Below are positions 17,281 to 27,022 of a stretch of DNA of 64,000 nucleotides, piece by piece. Location: NCBI RefSeq assembly GCF_024748615.1, contig NZ_CP087168.1, forward strand, positions 1,364,001-1,428,000, read 5' to 3'. The stretch comes from Pseudomonas sp. B21-048 (GTDB lineage Bacteria; Pseudomonadota; Gammaproteobacteria; Pseudomonadales; Pseudomonadaceae). The notes beneath the pieces were generated by a model. The model saw only the letters and a list, made by a program, of their open reading frames with translations. It made no database searches and was not told the origin of the DNA. A program made the position numbers and the translations under genes. Position 1 is the first letter of the stretch. Each line of letters starts with the position of its first letter.

Positions 17281-19392
17281 TTACCAATCGACCGAGTAGC
17301 TCATGCTCAGCGTGCGGCCTTCGGCGTTGGCGTACGGCGCTCTGGCGTTGGCCTGGGTAAACAGGTTCTGGTACGTGCGGTTGGTCAGGTTGTACACGCC
17401 GCCTTCAAGACGACCGACCGGCAGTTGCACGGAGCCGAGCAGGTCCACCAGCGTATAGCCTTCAATCTCGCGTCCGTTGTTGTCCTTGGCGGCGGCGTCG
17501 TAACTGGACAAATGCATGCCTTGCAGGCGCAGGGTGTAGTCGTCTTCGGTGTAGCCGACGAACAGTGTGGTCTTGGCCGGTGAGATGCGCGTAGCCGGCA
17601 GATCGATCCATTTGCCGTTCTGCTCGGTCTCGCCTTTGGCCCAGGCATACGTGCCACCCACCGACCAGTGATCGGTCGCGCGGTAGGTCAGGCTGTTTTC
17701 GATGCCGCGAACTCGCTCTTTCTGGTTGATCAGGCGCAATACGCGATCATTGGCATCGTAGAACTGGGTCACGTCCGAGGTGTTTTCGTACACGGTGACG
17801 TCGGCCTGCCACTGGTCCCAGTTACCACGCCAGCCCAGCTCGTAACTGTCGACCTTGATGGCCTGGGCGTTGAGACTCTGAATGTCGAAGGTGCTGCTGA
17901 CATCACGCATGAAGCGCTGGATATCCGGCAGCGAAAACCCCTGGCTGTAATTGGCGAAGACGTCCTGGTTTTCACTCAGGTGGTAGACCGCCCCCAGGTT
18001 GTACAGAGTCGCATCGTATTTGAGGGTGTCGCCGGGCAGGGTTGCGCGCACGCCGGTCTGGACGATCTGACCATAAGCAATGCTGTCGGAGACGTCGCTT
18101 TCGATCCATTCACGGCGCACACCGCCACGCAAGGTCCAGTCACCGATGTCCCAGGACATCTGCCCGAACAGCGATTTGGTGGTGGTTTCGATGTCCGGGC
18201 CCAGCTCGTAGGTGGTGCCGGTCTTGGTGTAGTTCAGGCCATTGAGCGTGTATTGATCACCTCGTTGGCGAGAGCGCTCATTATCATAGTCGGCGCCCCA
18301 GACCAGATTGCCCGTGGCACTCCCGATCGCCGGCAGCGGCGTGTCGATGGCCGCGCGCAGGCCGTAGACATCTTGCACACTGTTGTTGGCGGAGATCCCG
18401 GCCCTGCCTCGCGACAGGTCTGGAAAGAACAACGCATCGGCGCGGCGCCAGTAGCTTTCCAGTTGCAGGCCCTGACCGTAGAAGTCCTTGTCGGCGTAGT
18501 TGAGGTTGACCGCCTGGTTATGGGTATAGGGCTGGTCGTCGAGTTTCAGCCCTTTGACTGCCACGGCTTGCTGCGCGTTTTTCGGGTCTTTTGTGTAGCC
18601 AGTGTCCTGCTGGTCCTTGTAGTCCTGCAGCGACAGGCTAAGTTTTTTGTCGGCATCCAGCTCATAACCGAAGCGACCTTGCAGGTCATAGGTTTCGGTA
18701 TCCATGTTGCTGCCCTGGGAAGTGTCCTGAGGGATGCGGTCGCCGTTGCCATCGAACTGATCGTTACGCTGGGTCAGGTCGGCGGAGACGTACCAGTCCA
18801 GGGCATCCTTGCGCCCCGTCGCGCTCTGAAAGGCTTCGTAGGCGAAGCCTTTGCGGTTGAGGTTGTTGCCGCTGGTCAGGCCCAGTTTGCTGCTGTAGGC
18901 AATGTCCTGGCCCTGATTGCGCTTGGTGATGATGTTGATGATGCCGCCTGAAGCACCGGCACCGTAGATGCTGCTGGCGCCGGAAATCACTTCGATGCGT
19001 TCGATGCTGGCCGGGGCGATGCTGTTGAGCTGGCGGTAGTTGTCGCGCGTGGCGTTCTGCGATACGCCGTCGATCAACACCAGCATGTTGCGCCCGCGCA
19101 GGGTCTGACCGAAGTTGCTCATCCCGCCGCTGGACGGCGCAAGACCGGGAACCAATTGCCCGAGGATGTCGGAGACCCGGCGACCCGCGCCGCTCTGCTC
19201 ACGGACCTGCTGTTCATCGATCACCTGGACCGAGCCCGGAATCGAAGCAATGCTCGCTTCACTGCGAGTTGCAGAGACGACGGTGGCTTGCATGTTCAAG
19301 GTGCCGGGCTGCTGCTCGGTATCCTCGGCCCAGGTCTGGGCGCTGAAGGTACCGAGCAGCGGGATCAGCAGGGAGAGTTTGGTTCGGATCAT
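17281..19392 (-). CDS. TonB-dependent siderophore receptor
   Basis: The 703-residue outer-membrane protein has a signal peptide (LSLLIPLLGTFSAQTWA), a TonB-box-like MQATVVSATR segment and a plug domain (VQVIDEQQVREQSG...LRGRNMLVLIDGVSQ, about residues 50-160). A 22-strand barrel follows and ends in the typical aromatic YSVDW. The pattern resembles catecholate/hydroxamate receptors of the IutA/FepA group, but the ligand cannot be named. It lies 51 bp behind a small gene and a Fur-like box, which supports iron control. No siderophore synthesis genes are present, so it may take up foreign siderophores. Confidence 0.88.
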   Translation of the reverse strand: MIRTKLSLLIPLLGTFSAQTWAEDTEQQPGTLNMQATVVSATRSEASIASIPGSVQVIDEQQVREQSGAGRRVSDILGQLVPGLAPSSGGMSNFGQTLRGRNMLVLIDGVSQNATRDNYRQLNSIAPASIERIEVISGASSIYGAGASGGIINIITKRNQGQDIAYSSKLGLTSGNNLNRKGFAYEAFQSATGRKDALDWYVSADLTQRNDQFDGNGDRIPQDTSQGSNMDTETYDLQGRFGYELDADKKLSLSLQDYKDQQDTGYTKDPKNAQQAVAVKGLKLDDQPYTHNQAVNLNYADKDFYGQGLQLESYWRRADALFFPDLSRGRAGISANNSVQDVYGLRAAIDTPLPAIGSATGNLVWGADYDNERSRQRGDQYTLNGLNYTKTGTTYELGPDIETTTKSLFGQMSWDIGDWTLRGGVRREWIESDVSDSIAYGQIVQTGVRATLPGDTLKYDATLYNLGAVYHLSENQDVFANYSQGFSLPDIQRFMRDVSSTFDIQSLNAQAIKVDSYELGWRGNWDQWQADVTVYENTSDVTQFYDANDRVLRLINQKERVRGIENSLTYRATDHWSVGGTYAWAKGETEQNGKWIDLPATRISPAKTTLFVGYTEDDYTLRLQGMHLSSYDAAAKDNNGREIEGYTLVDLLGSVQLPVGRLEGGVYNLTNRTYQNLFTQANARAPYANAEGRTLSMSYSVDW

Positions 19393-19443
19393 GACGTGGT
19401 CTTTTTTTAGTTGTGATAAGTGTGGGGCGATAAGGTCGAGCGG

Positions 19444-19734
19444 TCAGGCGCGGCGTTGAACGACAGCCTCCCAGCAAATGCTGGAACGTCTGCCCGGGCG
19501 CTTCGCCGAGTGGCAGCCAGCAACGGCTAAAGTTGTCGTATTCACAGGTGGCGGGGTGATCAGATCTTCACGAAACAGTGCCTGGATCGGGCCTTGGAAA
19601 CAGCGTTGAGCGGCGGACTCCAGTGCATTGCTCAAATGATCGAGCATGATGCGGTGGGACTGGAAAGCCTGAGTGCCAAGCGCTTCGCTCCAGTGAGCGA
19701 GCAATGGTTGCTGTTTTTGCGTGTAGCCGCGCAT
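19444..19734 (-). CDS. Small protein upstream of the TonB receptor
   Basis: The 96-residue protein begins MRGYTQKQQPLLAHWSEALG and contains SAAQRCFQGPIQALFREDL; no family is recognised. A strong AGAAGGAG site sits before the ATG at 19734, and codon use is GC-rich like its neighbours, so it is likely a real gene. It lies between the Fur-like box at 19805 and the receptor gene on the same strand, so iron-controlled cotranscription is expected. It has no signal peptide and is probably cytoplasmic. Confidence 0.65.
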   Translation of the reverse strand: MRGYTQKQQPLLAHWSEALGTQAFQSHRIMLDHLSNALESAAQRCFQGPIQALFREDLITPPPVNTTTLAVAGCHSAKRPGRRSSICWEAVVQRRA

Positions 19735-19804
19735 TCAGGTCCGACTCCTTCTGGACAATTGATCTACTGAAAGCGCGCTGAGAATAACGGCTTGAAAAAA
19801 TAAT

Positions 19805-19823
19805 GCAAATGATAGTGGTTAAT
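19805..19823 (-). promoter_or_regulatory. Fur-like box
   Basis: The 19 bases GCAAATGATAGTGGTTAAT agree with the Fur consensus at 12 of 19 positions, including the AATGATA core. It lies 70 bp upstream of the small gene and receptor unit. Prediction by eye only. Confidence 0.5.
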
Positions 19824-19915
19824 ATTTAGGATTTAATCCTGGCGGCCCTGAGCCTGCCGCAAACCCGTGGCAAGCAACTCGACGCTCGATAACCGAATAT
19901 CCGGTAACTGATAAT

Positions 19916-19937
19916 CTGTGGGGCATATGTCCCACAG
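19916..19937 (+). promoter_or_regulatory. 22-bp palindrome upstream of pxpA, candidate operator
   Basis: CTGTGGG and CCCACAG flank a GCATATGT centre, giving an almost perfect 22-bp dyad 33 bp before the pxpA start. Its symmetry and GGNCATATGNCC core resemble GntR/TetR-type operators. The regulator is not in the window. Confidence 0.5.
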
Positions 19938-19970
19938 TTAAAAAGACAAGAGCCTACAGGAGTGTTCACC

Positions 19971-20723
19971 GTGAGCCGCCTGCTATTGAACTGCGACATC
20001 GGCGAGAGTTTCGGCCATTGGACCATGGGTCTGGACGCCGAGGTCATGCCCTTCATCGACTGCGCCAACATTGCCTGCGGCTTCCACGCCGGCGACCCGG
20101 GCATCATGCGCAAGACCGTCAGCCTGGCCCTGAACCACGGCGTACAGATTGGCGCGCACCCGGCTTATCAGGATCTGGTGGGGTTCGGTCGTCGTTCCAT
20201 GGCGTATACCGCCCAGGAACTGCAGGACCTGTTGCATTACCAGATCGGCGCCCTCGACGGCATTTGCCGGGCACAGGGCGGGCGGGTGAGTTACGTCAAA
20301 CCCCACGGCGCGATGTACAACGACATGATGGCCAACCCGGCGCAATTGCGCGCAGTGATTCAGGCCGTGGCAGCCTATGATCGGAGCTTGCCGCTGATGC
20401 TGATGGCGACCCGCGACAACAGTGCCGCGCAGCGACTCGGCGATGAATATGGCGTGACGTTGTGGTTTGAAGCCTTCGCCGATCGCGCTTACGACAGCGC
20501 CGGCAGGCTGGTTTCGCGGCAATTGCCGGGCGCGGTGCATTACGACCCCGAGAAAGTCATCGAACAGGCGCTGATCATTGCCCGCGGCGGCAACCTCACC
20601 GCCAGCGATGGCAGTGCTTTGCATTTGCAGGCCAACACCCTGTGCGTACACGGCGACAACGCCAGTTCGGTGGCCGCCGTGCAGCGCATTCGTGAAGCCT
20701 TGAATCAGCAGAGTGCATCATGA
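19971..20723 (+). CDS. pxpA: 5-oxoprolinase subunit A (LamB/YcsF family)
   Basis: The 250-residue protein begins with [14 protein letters not shown] and includes [12 protein letters not shown] and [16 protein letters not shown], signatures of PxpA. With PxpB and PxpC it forms the ATP-dependent 5-oxoprolinase that opens 5-oxo-L-proline to glutamate. GTG 19971 is chosen because CAGGAG at 19957-19962 lies 8 bp before it; the GTG at 19962 overlaps that site. It overlaps pxpB by 4 bp. Confidence 0.93.
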   Translation: MSRLLLNCDIGESFGHWTMGLDAEVMPFIDCANIACGFHAGDPGIMRKTVSLALNHGVQIGAHPAYQDLVGFGRRSMAYTAQELQDLLHYQIGALDGICRAQGGRVSYVKPHGAMYNDMMANPAQLRAVIQAVAAYDRSLPLMLMATRDNSAAQRLGDEYGVTLWFEAFADRAYDSAGRLVSRQLPGAVHYDPEKVIEQALIIARGGNLTASDGSALHLQANTLCVHGDNASSVAAVQRIREALNQQSAS

Positions 20724-21424
20724 AGCCACAGGTAGAAGTGGCGGCGCTGGATTGCCTGATGGTGCGTCTGTTCGATGAAATCAGCGAAGCCAACATGCCG
20801 TGGATGCTCGCCGCCAGCGAGCGTCTGCGAGAAGCGTTCGCCCGCCATTTGATCGATCTGGTGCCGTCCTACACGACGTTGATGGTGCACTACGATTTGA
20901 TGGCACTGAATCCGGCCCAGGCGCGGGAATTGATCGCGCAAGCGTTGATCGATCTGTCGCCGAACGCTCGGGCCAGCGGTAGATGCCATGTACTGCCGGT
21001 CTGGTATGACCTGAGCGTCGGCCCGGAACTGACGTTGCTGTCTCAGCGCAGTGGATTAACGGTACAAGAGGTGATCCGTCGCCACAGCGAGCACGAGTAT
21101 CAGGTGTTCGCGTTGGGCTTCGCGCCGGGGTTTGCCTTTATGGGGTTAGTGGAAGAAGTATTGGCTGCACCGCGTCTGAATACTCCGCGCAAAAAAGTCG
21201 CCGCCGGCAGTGTCGGCATCGCCGAGCGTCAGACGGCGGCTTATCCGGTGGTGTCCCCCGGCGGCTGGAACCTGATCGGTCGCACCCCGGCCAAATTGTT
21301 CGACCGCGAGCGCGATGGCTACAGCCTGATGCAACCGGGCGACACCGTGCGTTTCGAAGCGGTCAGCCATGCCGAGTTCATCAATCTGGGCGGAGATGAC
21401 ACGCCGTTGGAGGCCCTGGCATGA
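20720..21424 (+). CDS. pxpB: 5-oxoprolinase subunit B (KipI family)
   Basis: The 234-residue protein carries the KipI/CTD1 domain: [17 protein letters not shown], then [20 protein letters not shown] and [12 protein letters not shown]. It forms the ATP-binding core with PxpC. ATGA overlaps tie it to pxpA upstream and pxpC downstream, so the three are one translationally coupled operon. The N-terminal 60 residues ([18 protein letters not shown]) match the usual KipI start. Confidence 0.93.
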   Translation: MKPQVEVAALDCLMVRLFDEISEANMPWMLAASERLREAFARHLIDLVPSYTTLMVHYDLMALNPAQARELIAQALIDLSPNARASGRCHVLPVWYDLSVGPELTLLSQRSGLTVQEVIRRHSEHEYQVFALGFAPGFAFMGLVEEVLAAPRLNTPRKKVAAGSVGIAERQTAAYPVVSPGGWNLIGRTPAKLFDRERDGYSLMQPGDTVRFEAVSHAEFINLGGDDTPLEALA

Positions 21425-22347
21425 GCCGACTGACAATTGAAGCAAGTACGCCGCTGTGCCTGTTGCAGGACGCCGGGCGGTTTGGCGTGCGGCATCTGGG
21501 CGTGACCCAGGGCGGCGCGGCGGATTGGCGATCGATGTCGTGGGCCAATTGGCTGCTGGGCAATGGGCTGGATGCATCGGCGATCGAAATCACCCTCGGC
21601 GGGTTTACGCTTGTTGCCCAGGAAGATTGTGTGCTGGCGTTGGCCGGGGCAGATCTGGGGGCGCAGGTGGATGGCGAGGCATTGGCACCGTGGCGTAGTT
21701 TCAGGCTGAACAAAGGTCAGCAATTGCGATTCACTCGACCGCTGCTTGGCGCTCGGGCTTATTTGGCGGCCCCGGGCGGATTTGATGCGCCAAAGGTGTT
21801 GGGCAGCAGCGCAACGGTGGTCCGTGAGGAACTCGGCGGGCTGGATGGCATGGGGCGGGCGTTGGCCAAAGATGCGCAGTTGAGCTACTCGGGAAGTTCG
21901 CTGCTACTGCTGCGGGAATTGGCGCCCGAACAAGTGCCGGACTTCAAACTCAATGCACCGCTGGAGCTGGTGCTCGGTGCGCAGATTGGTGAGTTCAGTG
22001 GACAGAGTCTGTTCGACGCGTTCAACAGCGTCTGGACCCTCGACAGCCGCGCCGATCGCATGGGTATTCGTCTGTTGGGAACGGCGTTGCAGTATCAGGG
22101 CAAACCGATGATTTCCGAAGGCATCCCGCTGGGCGCGGTCCAGGTGCCGCCGGACGGGCAGCCGATTGTGCTGCTCAATGATCGGCAGACCATTGGCGGT
22201 TATCCGCGCGTGGGGGCGTTGACGCCGTTGGCATTGGCCCGATTGGCGCAATGTTTGCCTGGGGCGAAGGTGCGGTTGAAGCCGGTGGTGCAGGATGTCG
22301 CGCATTGCGAACACGTCGAGTACCTCCGCCGGTTTGCCTCACACTGA
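21421..22347 (+). CDS. pxpC: 5-oxoprolinase subunit C (KipA family)
   Basis: The 308-residue protein has the carboxyltransferase-like CTD2 fold: LQDAGRFGVRHLGVTQGGAA at the N-terminus, RAYLAAPGGFDAPKVLGS centrally and GAVQVPPDGQPIVLLNDRQT near the C-terminus. It is the last gene of pxpABC. A partial GATCGTTCCCACG start of the 110-bp repeat lies just past its stop, but the rest of that element is missing. Confidence 0.92.
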   Translation: MSRLTIEASTPLCLLQDAGRFGVRHLGVTQGGAADWRSMSWANWLLGNGLDASAIEITLGGFTLVAQEDCVLALAGADLGAQVDGEALAPWRSFRLNKGQQLRFTRPLLGARAYLAAPGGFDAPKVLGSSATVVREELGGLDGMGRALAKDAQLSYSGSSLLLLRELAPEQVPDFKLNAPLELVLGAQIGEFSGQSLFDAFNSVWTLDSRADRMGIRLLGTALQYQGKPMISEGIPLGAVQVPPDGQPIVLLNDRQTIGGYPRVGALTPLALARLAQCLPGAKVRLKPVVQDVAHCEHVEYLRRFASH

Positions 22348-22360
22348 TCGTTCCCACGGT

Positions 22361-23539
22361 CTACTTGGAAAGAAACCGCATCCCTTCCTCCAACCCCCGT
22401 AACGTCAGCGGGAACATCTGGTCATCAATCAAGTCCCGCACAATATTGGTCGACGAGGTATAGCCCCAGGTGTCTTTGGGGTACGGGTTGATCCAGATGA
22501 GTTTCTTGTACTTTTCCTTGAAGCGCTGCATCCACACGTAACCGGCTTCTTCGTTCCAGTGCTCGACGCTGCCACCGGCCTGGGTGATTTCATAAGGCGC
22601 CATGGCCGCGTCGCCGATGAAGATCACTTTGTAGTCGGCGCCGTACTTGTGCAGCAGGTCCAGGGTGGCGGTGCGCTCGGAGGTGCGGCGCATGTTGTTC
22701 TTCCACACTGATTCATAAATGAAGTTGTGAAAGTAGAAGTACTCCAGGTGCTTGAACTCGGTCTTGCAGGCCGAGAACAGTTCTTCGCAAATCTTCACAT
22801 GGGCGTCCATCGAGCCGCCGATGTCGAACAGCAGCAGCAACTTGACGGTGTTGCGGCGCTCCGGACGCATCTGGATGTTCAGCAACCCGGCATCGCGAGC
22901 GGTGTGGTCGATGGTGCCGTCGATGTCCAGTTCTTCCGCCGCACCCTGACGGGCGAATTTACGCAGGCGACGTAAAGCGACCTTGATATTGCGCGTGCCC
23001 AGTTCGACCGAATCGTCGAGGTTCTTGTACTCGCGCTGATCCCAGACTTTGACCGCTTTGCCTTGACGCTTGCCGGCATCGCCTACCCGAATGCCTTCGG
23101 GGTTGAAGCCACCGGAGCCGAACGGGCTGGTGCCGCCGGTGCCGATCCACTTGTTGCCGCCGGCATGGCGTTCTTTCTGTTCTTCCAGGCGCTTCTTGAA
23201 CTCTTCGATCAGCTTGTCCAGCCCACCCAGGGACTGGATCGCGGCCCGCTCTTCATCGGTCAGGGAACGCTCGAATTCCTTGCGCAGCCAGTCTTCCGGA
23301 ATCAATGCCTGAAGGTGATCGTCGAGCTTTTCCAGGCCATTGAAGTAGGCACCGAACGCCCGGTCGAACTTGTCGAAATGCTTTTCGTCCTTCACCAAAA
23401 TCGTCCGCGACAAGTAATAGAACTCGTCCATGTCGGCGAAGGTCACGCGCTGTTTCAGCGCGTTGATCAGGTCCAGCAACTCACGCACCGAGACCGGCAC
23501 CTTGGCTGCACGCATTTCATTGAACAGGTTGAGCAGCAT
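22361..23539 (-). CDS. VWA-domain protein (CoxE-like), partner of MoxR ATPase
   Basis: The 392-residue protein has a C-terminal von Willebrand A domain with a MIDAS-like motif (LLLLFDIGGSMDAHVKICEE; GS replaces the usual DxSGS with DIGGS) and a later VIFIGDAAMAPYE. The N-terminal half is charged and helical. It sits 25 bp after the MoxR gene, and such pairs act together as chaperone-like complexes for protein or cofactor assembly. The client is unknown here. Confidence 0.85.
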   Translation of the reverse strand: MLLNLFNEMRAAKVPVSVRELLDLINALKQRVTFADMDEFYYLSRTILVKDEKHFDKFDRAFGAYFNGLEKLDDHLQALIPEDWLRKEFERSLTDEERAAIQSLGGLDKLIEEFKKRLEEQKERHAGGNKWIGTGGTSPFGSGGFNPEGIRVGDAGKRQGKAVKVWDQREYKNLDDSVELGTRNIKVALRRLRKFARQGAAEELDIDGTIDHTARDAGLLNIQMRPERRNTVKLLLLFDIGGSMDAHVKICEELFSACKTEFKHLEYFYFHNFIYESVWKNNMRRTSERTATLDLLHKYGADYKVIFIGDAAMAPYEITQAGGSVEHWNEEAGYVWMQRFKEKYKKLIWINPYPKDTWGYTSSTNIVRDLIDDQMFPLTLRGLEEGMRFLSK

Positions 23540-23564
23540 GGCGATCGCCTCTCTCTATCGGGGC

Positions 23565-24410
23565 TTAGCGAGTGCCGCGACGGCTCATGAACGCCAGGCG
23601 CTCAAGCAATTGCACGTCTTGTTCATTCTTCACCAGGGCGCCTGCCAGTGGCGGAATGGCCTTGGTCGGATCGCGCTCGCGCAGCACCGCTTCGCCGATG
23701 TTGTCGGCCATCAGCAGCTTCAGCCAGTCCACCAGTTCGGAGGTCGATGGTTTCTTCTTCAGGCCCGGCACCTTGCGCACATCGAAGAACACGTCCAGCG
23801 CTTCGCTGACAAGGTCTTTCTTGATGTTCGGATAATGCACGTCGACGATCCGTTGCATCGTGACGCGATCCGGGAAAGCGATGTAATGGAAGAAGCAGCG
23901 GCGCAGGAAGGCGTCCGGCAGCTCTTTCTCGTTGTTGGAGGTAATGATGATGATCGGGCGTTTCTTGGCCTTGATGGTCTCGTCAATCTCGTAAACGTAG
24001 AACTCCATCTTGTCGAGTTCTTGCAGCAGGTCGTTGGGGAACTCGATGTCGGCCTTGTCGATTTCGTCGATCAGCAGAATTACCCGCTCTTCGGATTCGA
24101 AGGCTTCCCAGAGTTTGCCCTTTTTCAGGTAGTTGCGAACGTCATGGACCTTTTCGGTGCCCAGCTGCGAGTCGCGCAGGCGGCTGACCGCGTCGTACTC
24201 GTACAGGCCCTGATGCGCCTTGGTGGTGGACTTGATGTGCCAGGTAATCAGCTTGGCGCCGAAGGATTCGGCCAGTTGCTCGGCGAGCATGGTCTTGCCG
24301 GTGCCTGGCTCGCCCTTGACCAGCAGTGGCCGCTCCAGGGTGATGGCGGCGTTGACCGCCAGCTTCAGATCATCGGTGGCGACGTAGGCCTGGGTGCCTT
24401 CGAACTTCAT
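23565..24410 (-). CDS. MoxR-family AAA+ ATPase
   Basis: The 281-residue ATPase has Walker A (KGEPGTGKTMLAEQLAE), Walker B (ERVILLIDEIDKADIEFP), sensor 1 (RPIIIITSNNEKELPDAF) and the arginine-finger segment LRRCFFHYIAFP. It is the first gene of the pair with the VWA protein. No peptidase or methanol dehydrogenase genes are next to it, so its job is not given by context. Confidence 0.9.
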   Translation of the reverse strand: MKFEGTQAYVATDDLKLAVNAAITLERPLLVKGEPGTGKTMLAEQLAESFGAKLITWHIKSTTKAHQGLYEYDAVSRLRDSQLGTEKVHDVRNYLKKGKLWEAFESEERVILLIDEIDKADIEFPNDLLQELDKMEFYVYEIDETIKAKKRPIIIITSNNEKELPDAFLRRCFFHYIAFPDRVTMQRIVDVHYPNIKKDLVSEALDVFFDVRKVPGLKKKPSTSELVDWLKLLMADNIGEAVLRERDPTKAIPPLAGALVKNEQDVQLLERLAFMSRRGTR

Positions 24411-24554
24411 CTGCTAATCCTCGAACGGTAACGCCGACCTGAACGAGGCAGGGCGGGGCGCAATAAATATTCAGACTCGACTATAACGCGCTGCCCGGTC
24501 GACTGTGAACGCAGACGGCTTATTCAGTCTCTGAATGGGGCGTCACATCTTGAC

Positions 24555-25628
24555 TCAGTCCGTATCCGGCTTGGGTCGTTCGTACTGCGCATTGAACGCC
24601 TGGATAAAACCATTACGCAAAATCTGCAAAAAAGCCTCGAATGCGCTGATATCTCGTTGATGCACGCTGCCTCTGAGCTGGACGCGAGTGGCTAACTGGT
24701 TTTTCGGCTGGTTCTTCAACACATTCTCGGTGCCGCCGACGAGTGCTTCCCAGATGGAGCGAAAAATCCCTTTGTCCTTGTTCTCCACGTCCTGTTGCCA
24801 ATTGAACACATCGACATCCCGCAATAGCGGCTTGATGTAGCCATTGAGTTGGCCCTTGTTGGCTTCGGCTTCGATGACCAGGTCACCATGGCCGGAATTG
24901 AAGTCGAACTTGCCGTAAGCCGAAGCGAAATCGTTCATGCGTTTGAGTTCAAGGTTTCTGGCGCGCAAGCGGAACTCGAAGTTCTGGAAGTCGCTCAGCG
25001 GATCGAAGGTTGCCGTTGTTTCCAGCGGAGCATGCTCCAGCAACAGAGCCTTGCCGTCGAATCGGGCGTCGCGTTTGCCTTTGGTGTCGACTACGTTGGT
25101 CAGGTTGTAAATGCTGGCATTAACTTGGGTGGCACTCATGTTCACGGGCGGTTTTGAATTGAAGTTTCGAAACGTGACCCGCCCGTCGTTGATCCGCACT
25201 TCGTTCAAGGTTATCGGCAGCAATTTTTCCAATTGTGCCCGCCAGTCGGTGCCCTGACCGGTCTGGGAGTTTTTCTTGTTCCCCCCATCGACGAAGTTCA
25301 CCTCGGGTTTGTCGAACTGCGCCTCGGCCACCACGGCGTGGTCATACCAGAGCGAGTGCCAGCTGACGGAGAGGTCAATCAATGGCGCGTTGACGAAAGG
25401 CACGGGGACCTTCCCGTCGACCTTGACGATTTTCAGTCCATTGATTTTGTAGGCGCCGCGCCACAGGGCCAGGTCTACATCGGTAATCTGCCCTCGATAG
25501 TCACCCATGTTCGCCAATCTTTCGTTGAGGTAATCGCGCACCATGTAGGGCAGGGCAATGTGCAGCGCAACCAGCAGCAGAACGAGGCCGGCGAGGGTCC
25601 ACAGGGGCCAACTGTATCGACGCTTCAT
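24555..25628 (-). CDS. DUF748 (AsmA-like) envelope protein
   Basis: The 357-residue protein has one N-terminal membrane anchor (WTLAGLVLLLVALHIALPYMV) and a large periplasmic part with AsmA/DUF748 repeats, for example ITLNEVRINDGRVTFRNFNS and ATFDPLSDFQNFEFRLRA. AsmA relatives act in outer-membrane lipid or protein transport, but no specific role is known for this branch. It is divergent from cysK, with 126 bp between the two starts. Confidence 0.82.
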   Translation of the reverse strand: MKRRYSWPLWTLAGLVLLLVALHIALPYMVRDYLNERLANMGDYRGQITDVDLALWRGAYKINGLKIVKVDGKVPVPFVNAPLIDLSVSWHSLWYDHAVVAEAQFDKPEVNFVDGGNKKNSQTGQGTDWRAQLEKLLPITLNEVRINDGRVTFRNFNSKPPVNMSATQVNASIYNLTNVVDTKGKRDARFDGKALLLEHAPLETTATFDPLSDFQNFEFRLRARNLELKRMNDFASAYGKFDFNSGHGDLVIEAEANKGQLNGYIKPLLRDVDVFNWQQDVENKDKGIFRSIWEALVGGTENVLKNQPKNQLATRVQLRGSVHQRDISAFEAFLQILRNGFIQAFNAQYERPKPDTD

Positions 25629-25754
25629 GACGGCAAATCTCTGGCGGTATAAAGCGATTGACTGCGGGGGTAAGCGGACGTTCGACCGACTGGACGACCA
25701 CGGGTAACAGGCATACCTTGGACAGCTAATTCAACGCTGTATAAGGACCCAGCC

Positions 25755-26729
25755 ATGAGCCGCATTTTCGCTGACAACGCCCATTCCATTGGCAATACGC
25801 CGCTGGTGCAGATCAACCGTATCGCTCCGCGCGGTGTCACCATTCTGGCCAAGATCGAAGGGCGCAACCCCGGTTATTCGGTCAAGTGCCGGATTGGCGC
25901 GAACATGATCTGGGAGGCTGAAAGCAGCGGTAAACTCAAGCCTGGCATGACCATCATCGAACCGACTTCGGGCAATACCGGCATCGGCCTGGCGTTCGTT
26001 GCCGCCGCCCGCGGTTACCGGCTGGTGCTGACCATGCCGGCGTCCATGAGCATCGAACGACGCAAGGTGCTCAAGGCCCTTGGCGCCGAACTGGTGCTGA
26101 CGGAACCGGCCAAAGGCATGAAAGGCGCGATCGAGAAGGCCGCCGAAATCCTCGCCAGCGACCGGTCCACTTACTTCATGCCGGCGCAATTTGAAAACCC
26201 GGCCAACCCGGCCATCCACGAAAAAACCACCGGCCCGGAAATATGGAACGACACCGACGGCGCAGTCGATGTATTGGTGGCAGGCGTCGGGACAGGTGGA
26301 ACCATTACCGGGGTTTCGCGGTATATCAAGAATACCCAGGGCAAGCCGATAATCTCGGTGGCGGTGGAACCGTTGGTGTCTCCAGTGATTACCCAGACAA
26401 TCGCCGGGGAAGAGATCAAACCGAGCCCTCATAAAATCCAGGGTATCGGCGCCGGTTTTGTGCCGAAGAACCTGGACTTGTCGATGGTTGACCGGGTCGA
26501 ACTCGTCAGCGACGACGAATCCAAGGCAATGGCCCTGCGCCTGATGCAGGAAGAAGGGATTTTGAGCGGTATCTCGTGCGGCGCCGCCATGGCGGTGGCT
26601 GTGCGGCTGGCCGAAACCCCAGAGATGCAGGGCAAGACCATCGTGGTAATCCTGCCCGACTCTGGTGAGCGCTACTTGTCGAGCATGCTGTTCAGTGATC
26701 TGTTTACCGAACAGGAAACTCAGCAATAA
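25755..26729 (+). CDS. cysK: Cysteine synthase A (O-acetylserine sulfhydrylase)
   Basis: The 324-residue PLP enzyme makes cysteine from O-acetylserine and sulfide. The PLP lysine is in [16 protein letters not shown] (about residue 43); [19 protein letters not shown] binds the substrate and [17 protein letters not shown] binds PLP phosphate. Pattern and length are those of CysK, not CysM: the C-terminus [20 protein letters not shown] is typical of CysK. It starts with a good upstream region divergent from the DUF748 gene. Confidence 0.93.
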   Translation: MSRIFADNAHSIGNTPLVQINRIAPRGVTILAKIEGRNPGYSVKCRIGANMIWEAESSGKLKPGMTIIEPTSGNTGIGLAFVAAARGYRLVLTMPASMSIERRKVLKALGAELVLTEPAKGMKGAIEKAAEILASDRSTYFMPAQFENPANPAIHEKTTGPEIWNDTDGAVDVLVAGVGTGGTITGVSRYIKNTQGKPIISVAVEPLVSPVITQTIAGEEIKPSPHKIQGIGAGFVPKNLDLSMVDRVELVSDDESKAMALRLMQEEGILSGISCGAAMAVAVRLAETPEMQGKTIVVILPDSGERYLSSMLFSDLFTEQETQQ

Positions 26730-26733
26730 AGAT

Positions 26734-26829
26734 AAAAGATCGCAGCCTTCGGCAGCTCTTACAGGATGTGTACAGGAACAGGGTCGACGTAGGAGCTGGC
26801 GCAGCCTGCGATCTTTTGATCTTTTGATC
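26734..26829. repeat. REP pair with GATCTTTT tail
   Basis: AGATCGCAGCCTTCGGCAGCTC is paired with GGAGCTGGCGCAGCCTGCGATC, followed by two GATCTTTT units. Related elements lie at 58028-58098 and, in part, 51862-51895. The rest of the gap to lpxO (to 27022) is promoter-like AT-richer DNA with no gene. Confidence 0.75.
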
Positions 26830-27022
26830 CGGTATGAGAAGGGGGGGATTCATGTCAGCCCCCGTTCAGGAACCTTGTGTTAATAAGTGTTTATTGCGCA
26901 ATCCTTAACACTGAATGTTGAGTTATGTGGGTTTTTCCCAAGGCCGGTAGTGTTGATGATGGCCGACTGCCGCGTCGGGTAAATGGCGTTGTGCGGAGTT
27001 ACCTATCCTCAAGGAGTTGTAG

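Noticed and set aside
17668..18951. Plus-strand open frame of 427 codons opposite the TonB receptor
   Set aside because: Composition is that of a codon-bias shadow; the receptor frame has all family motifs.
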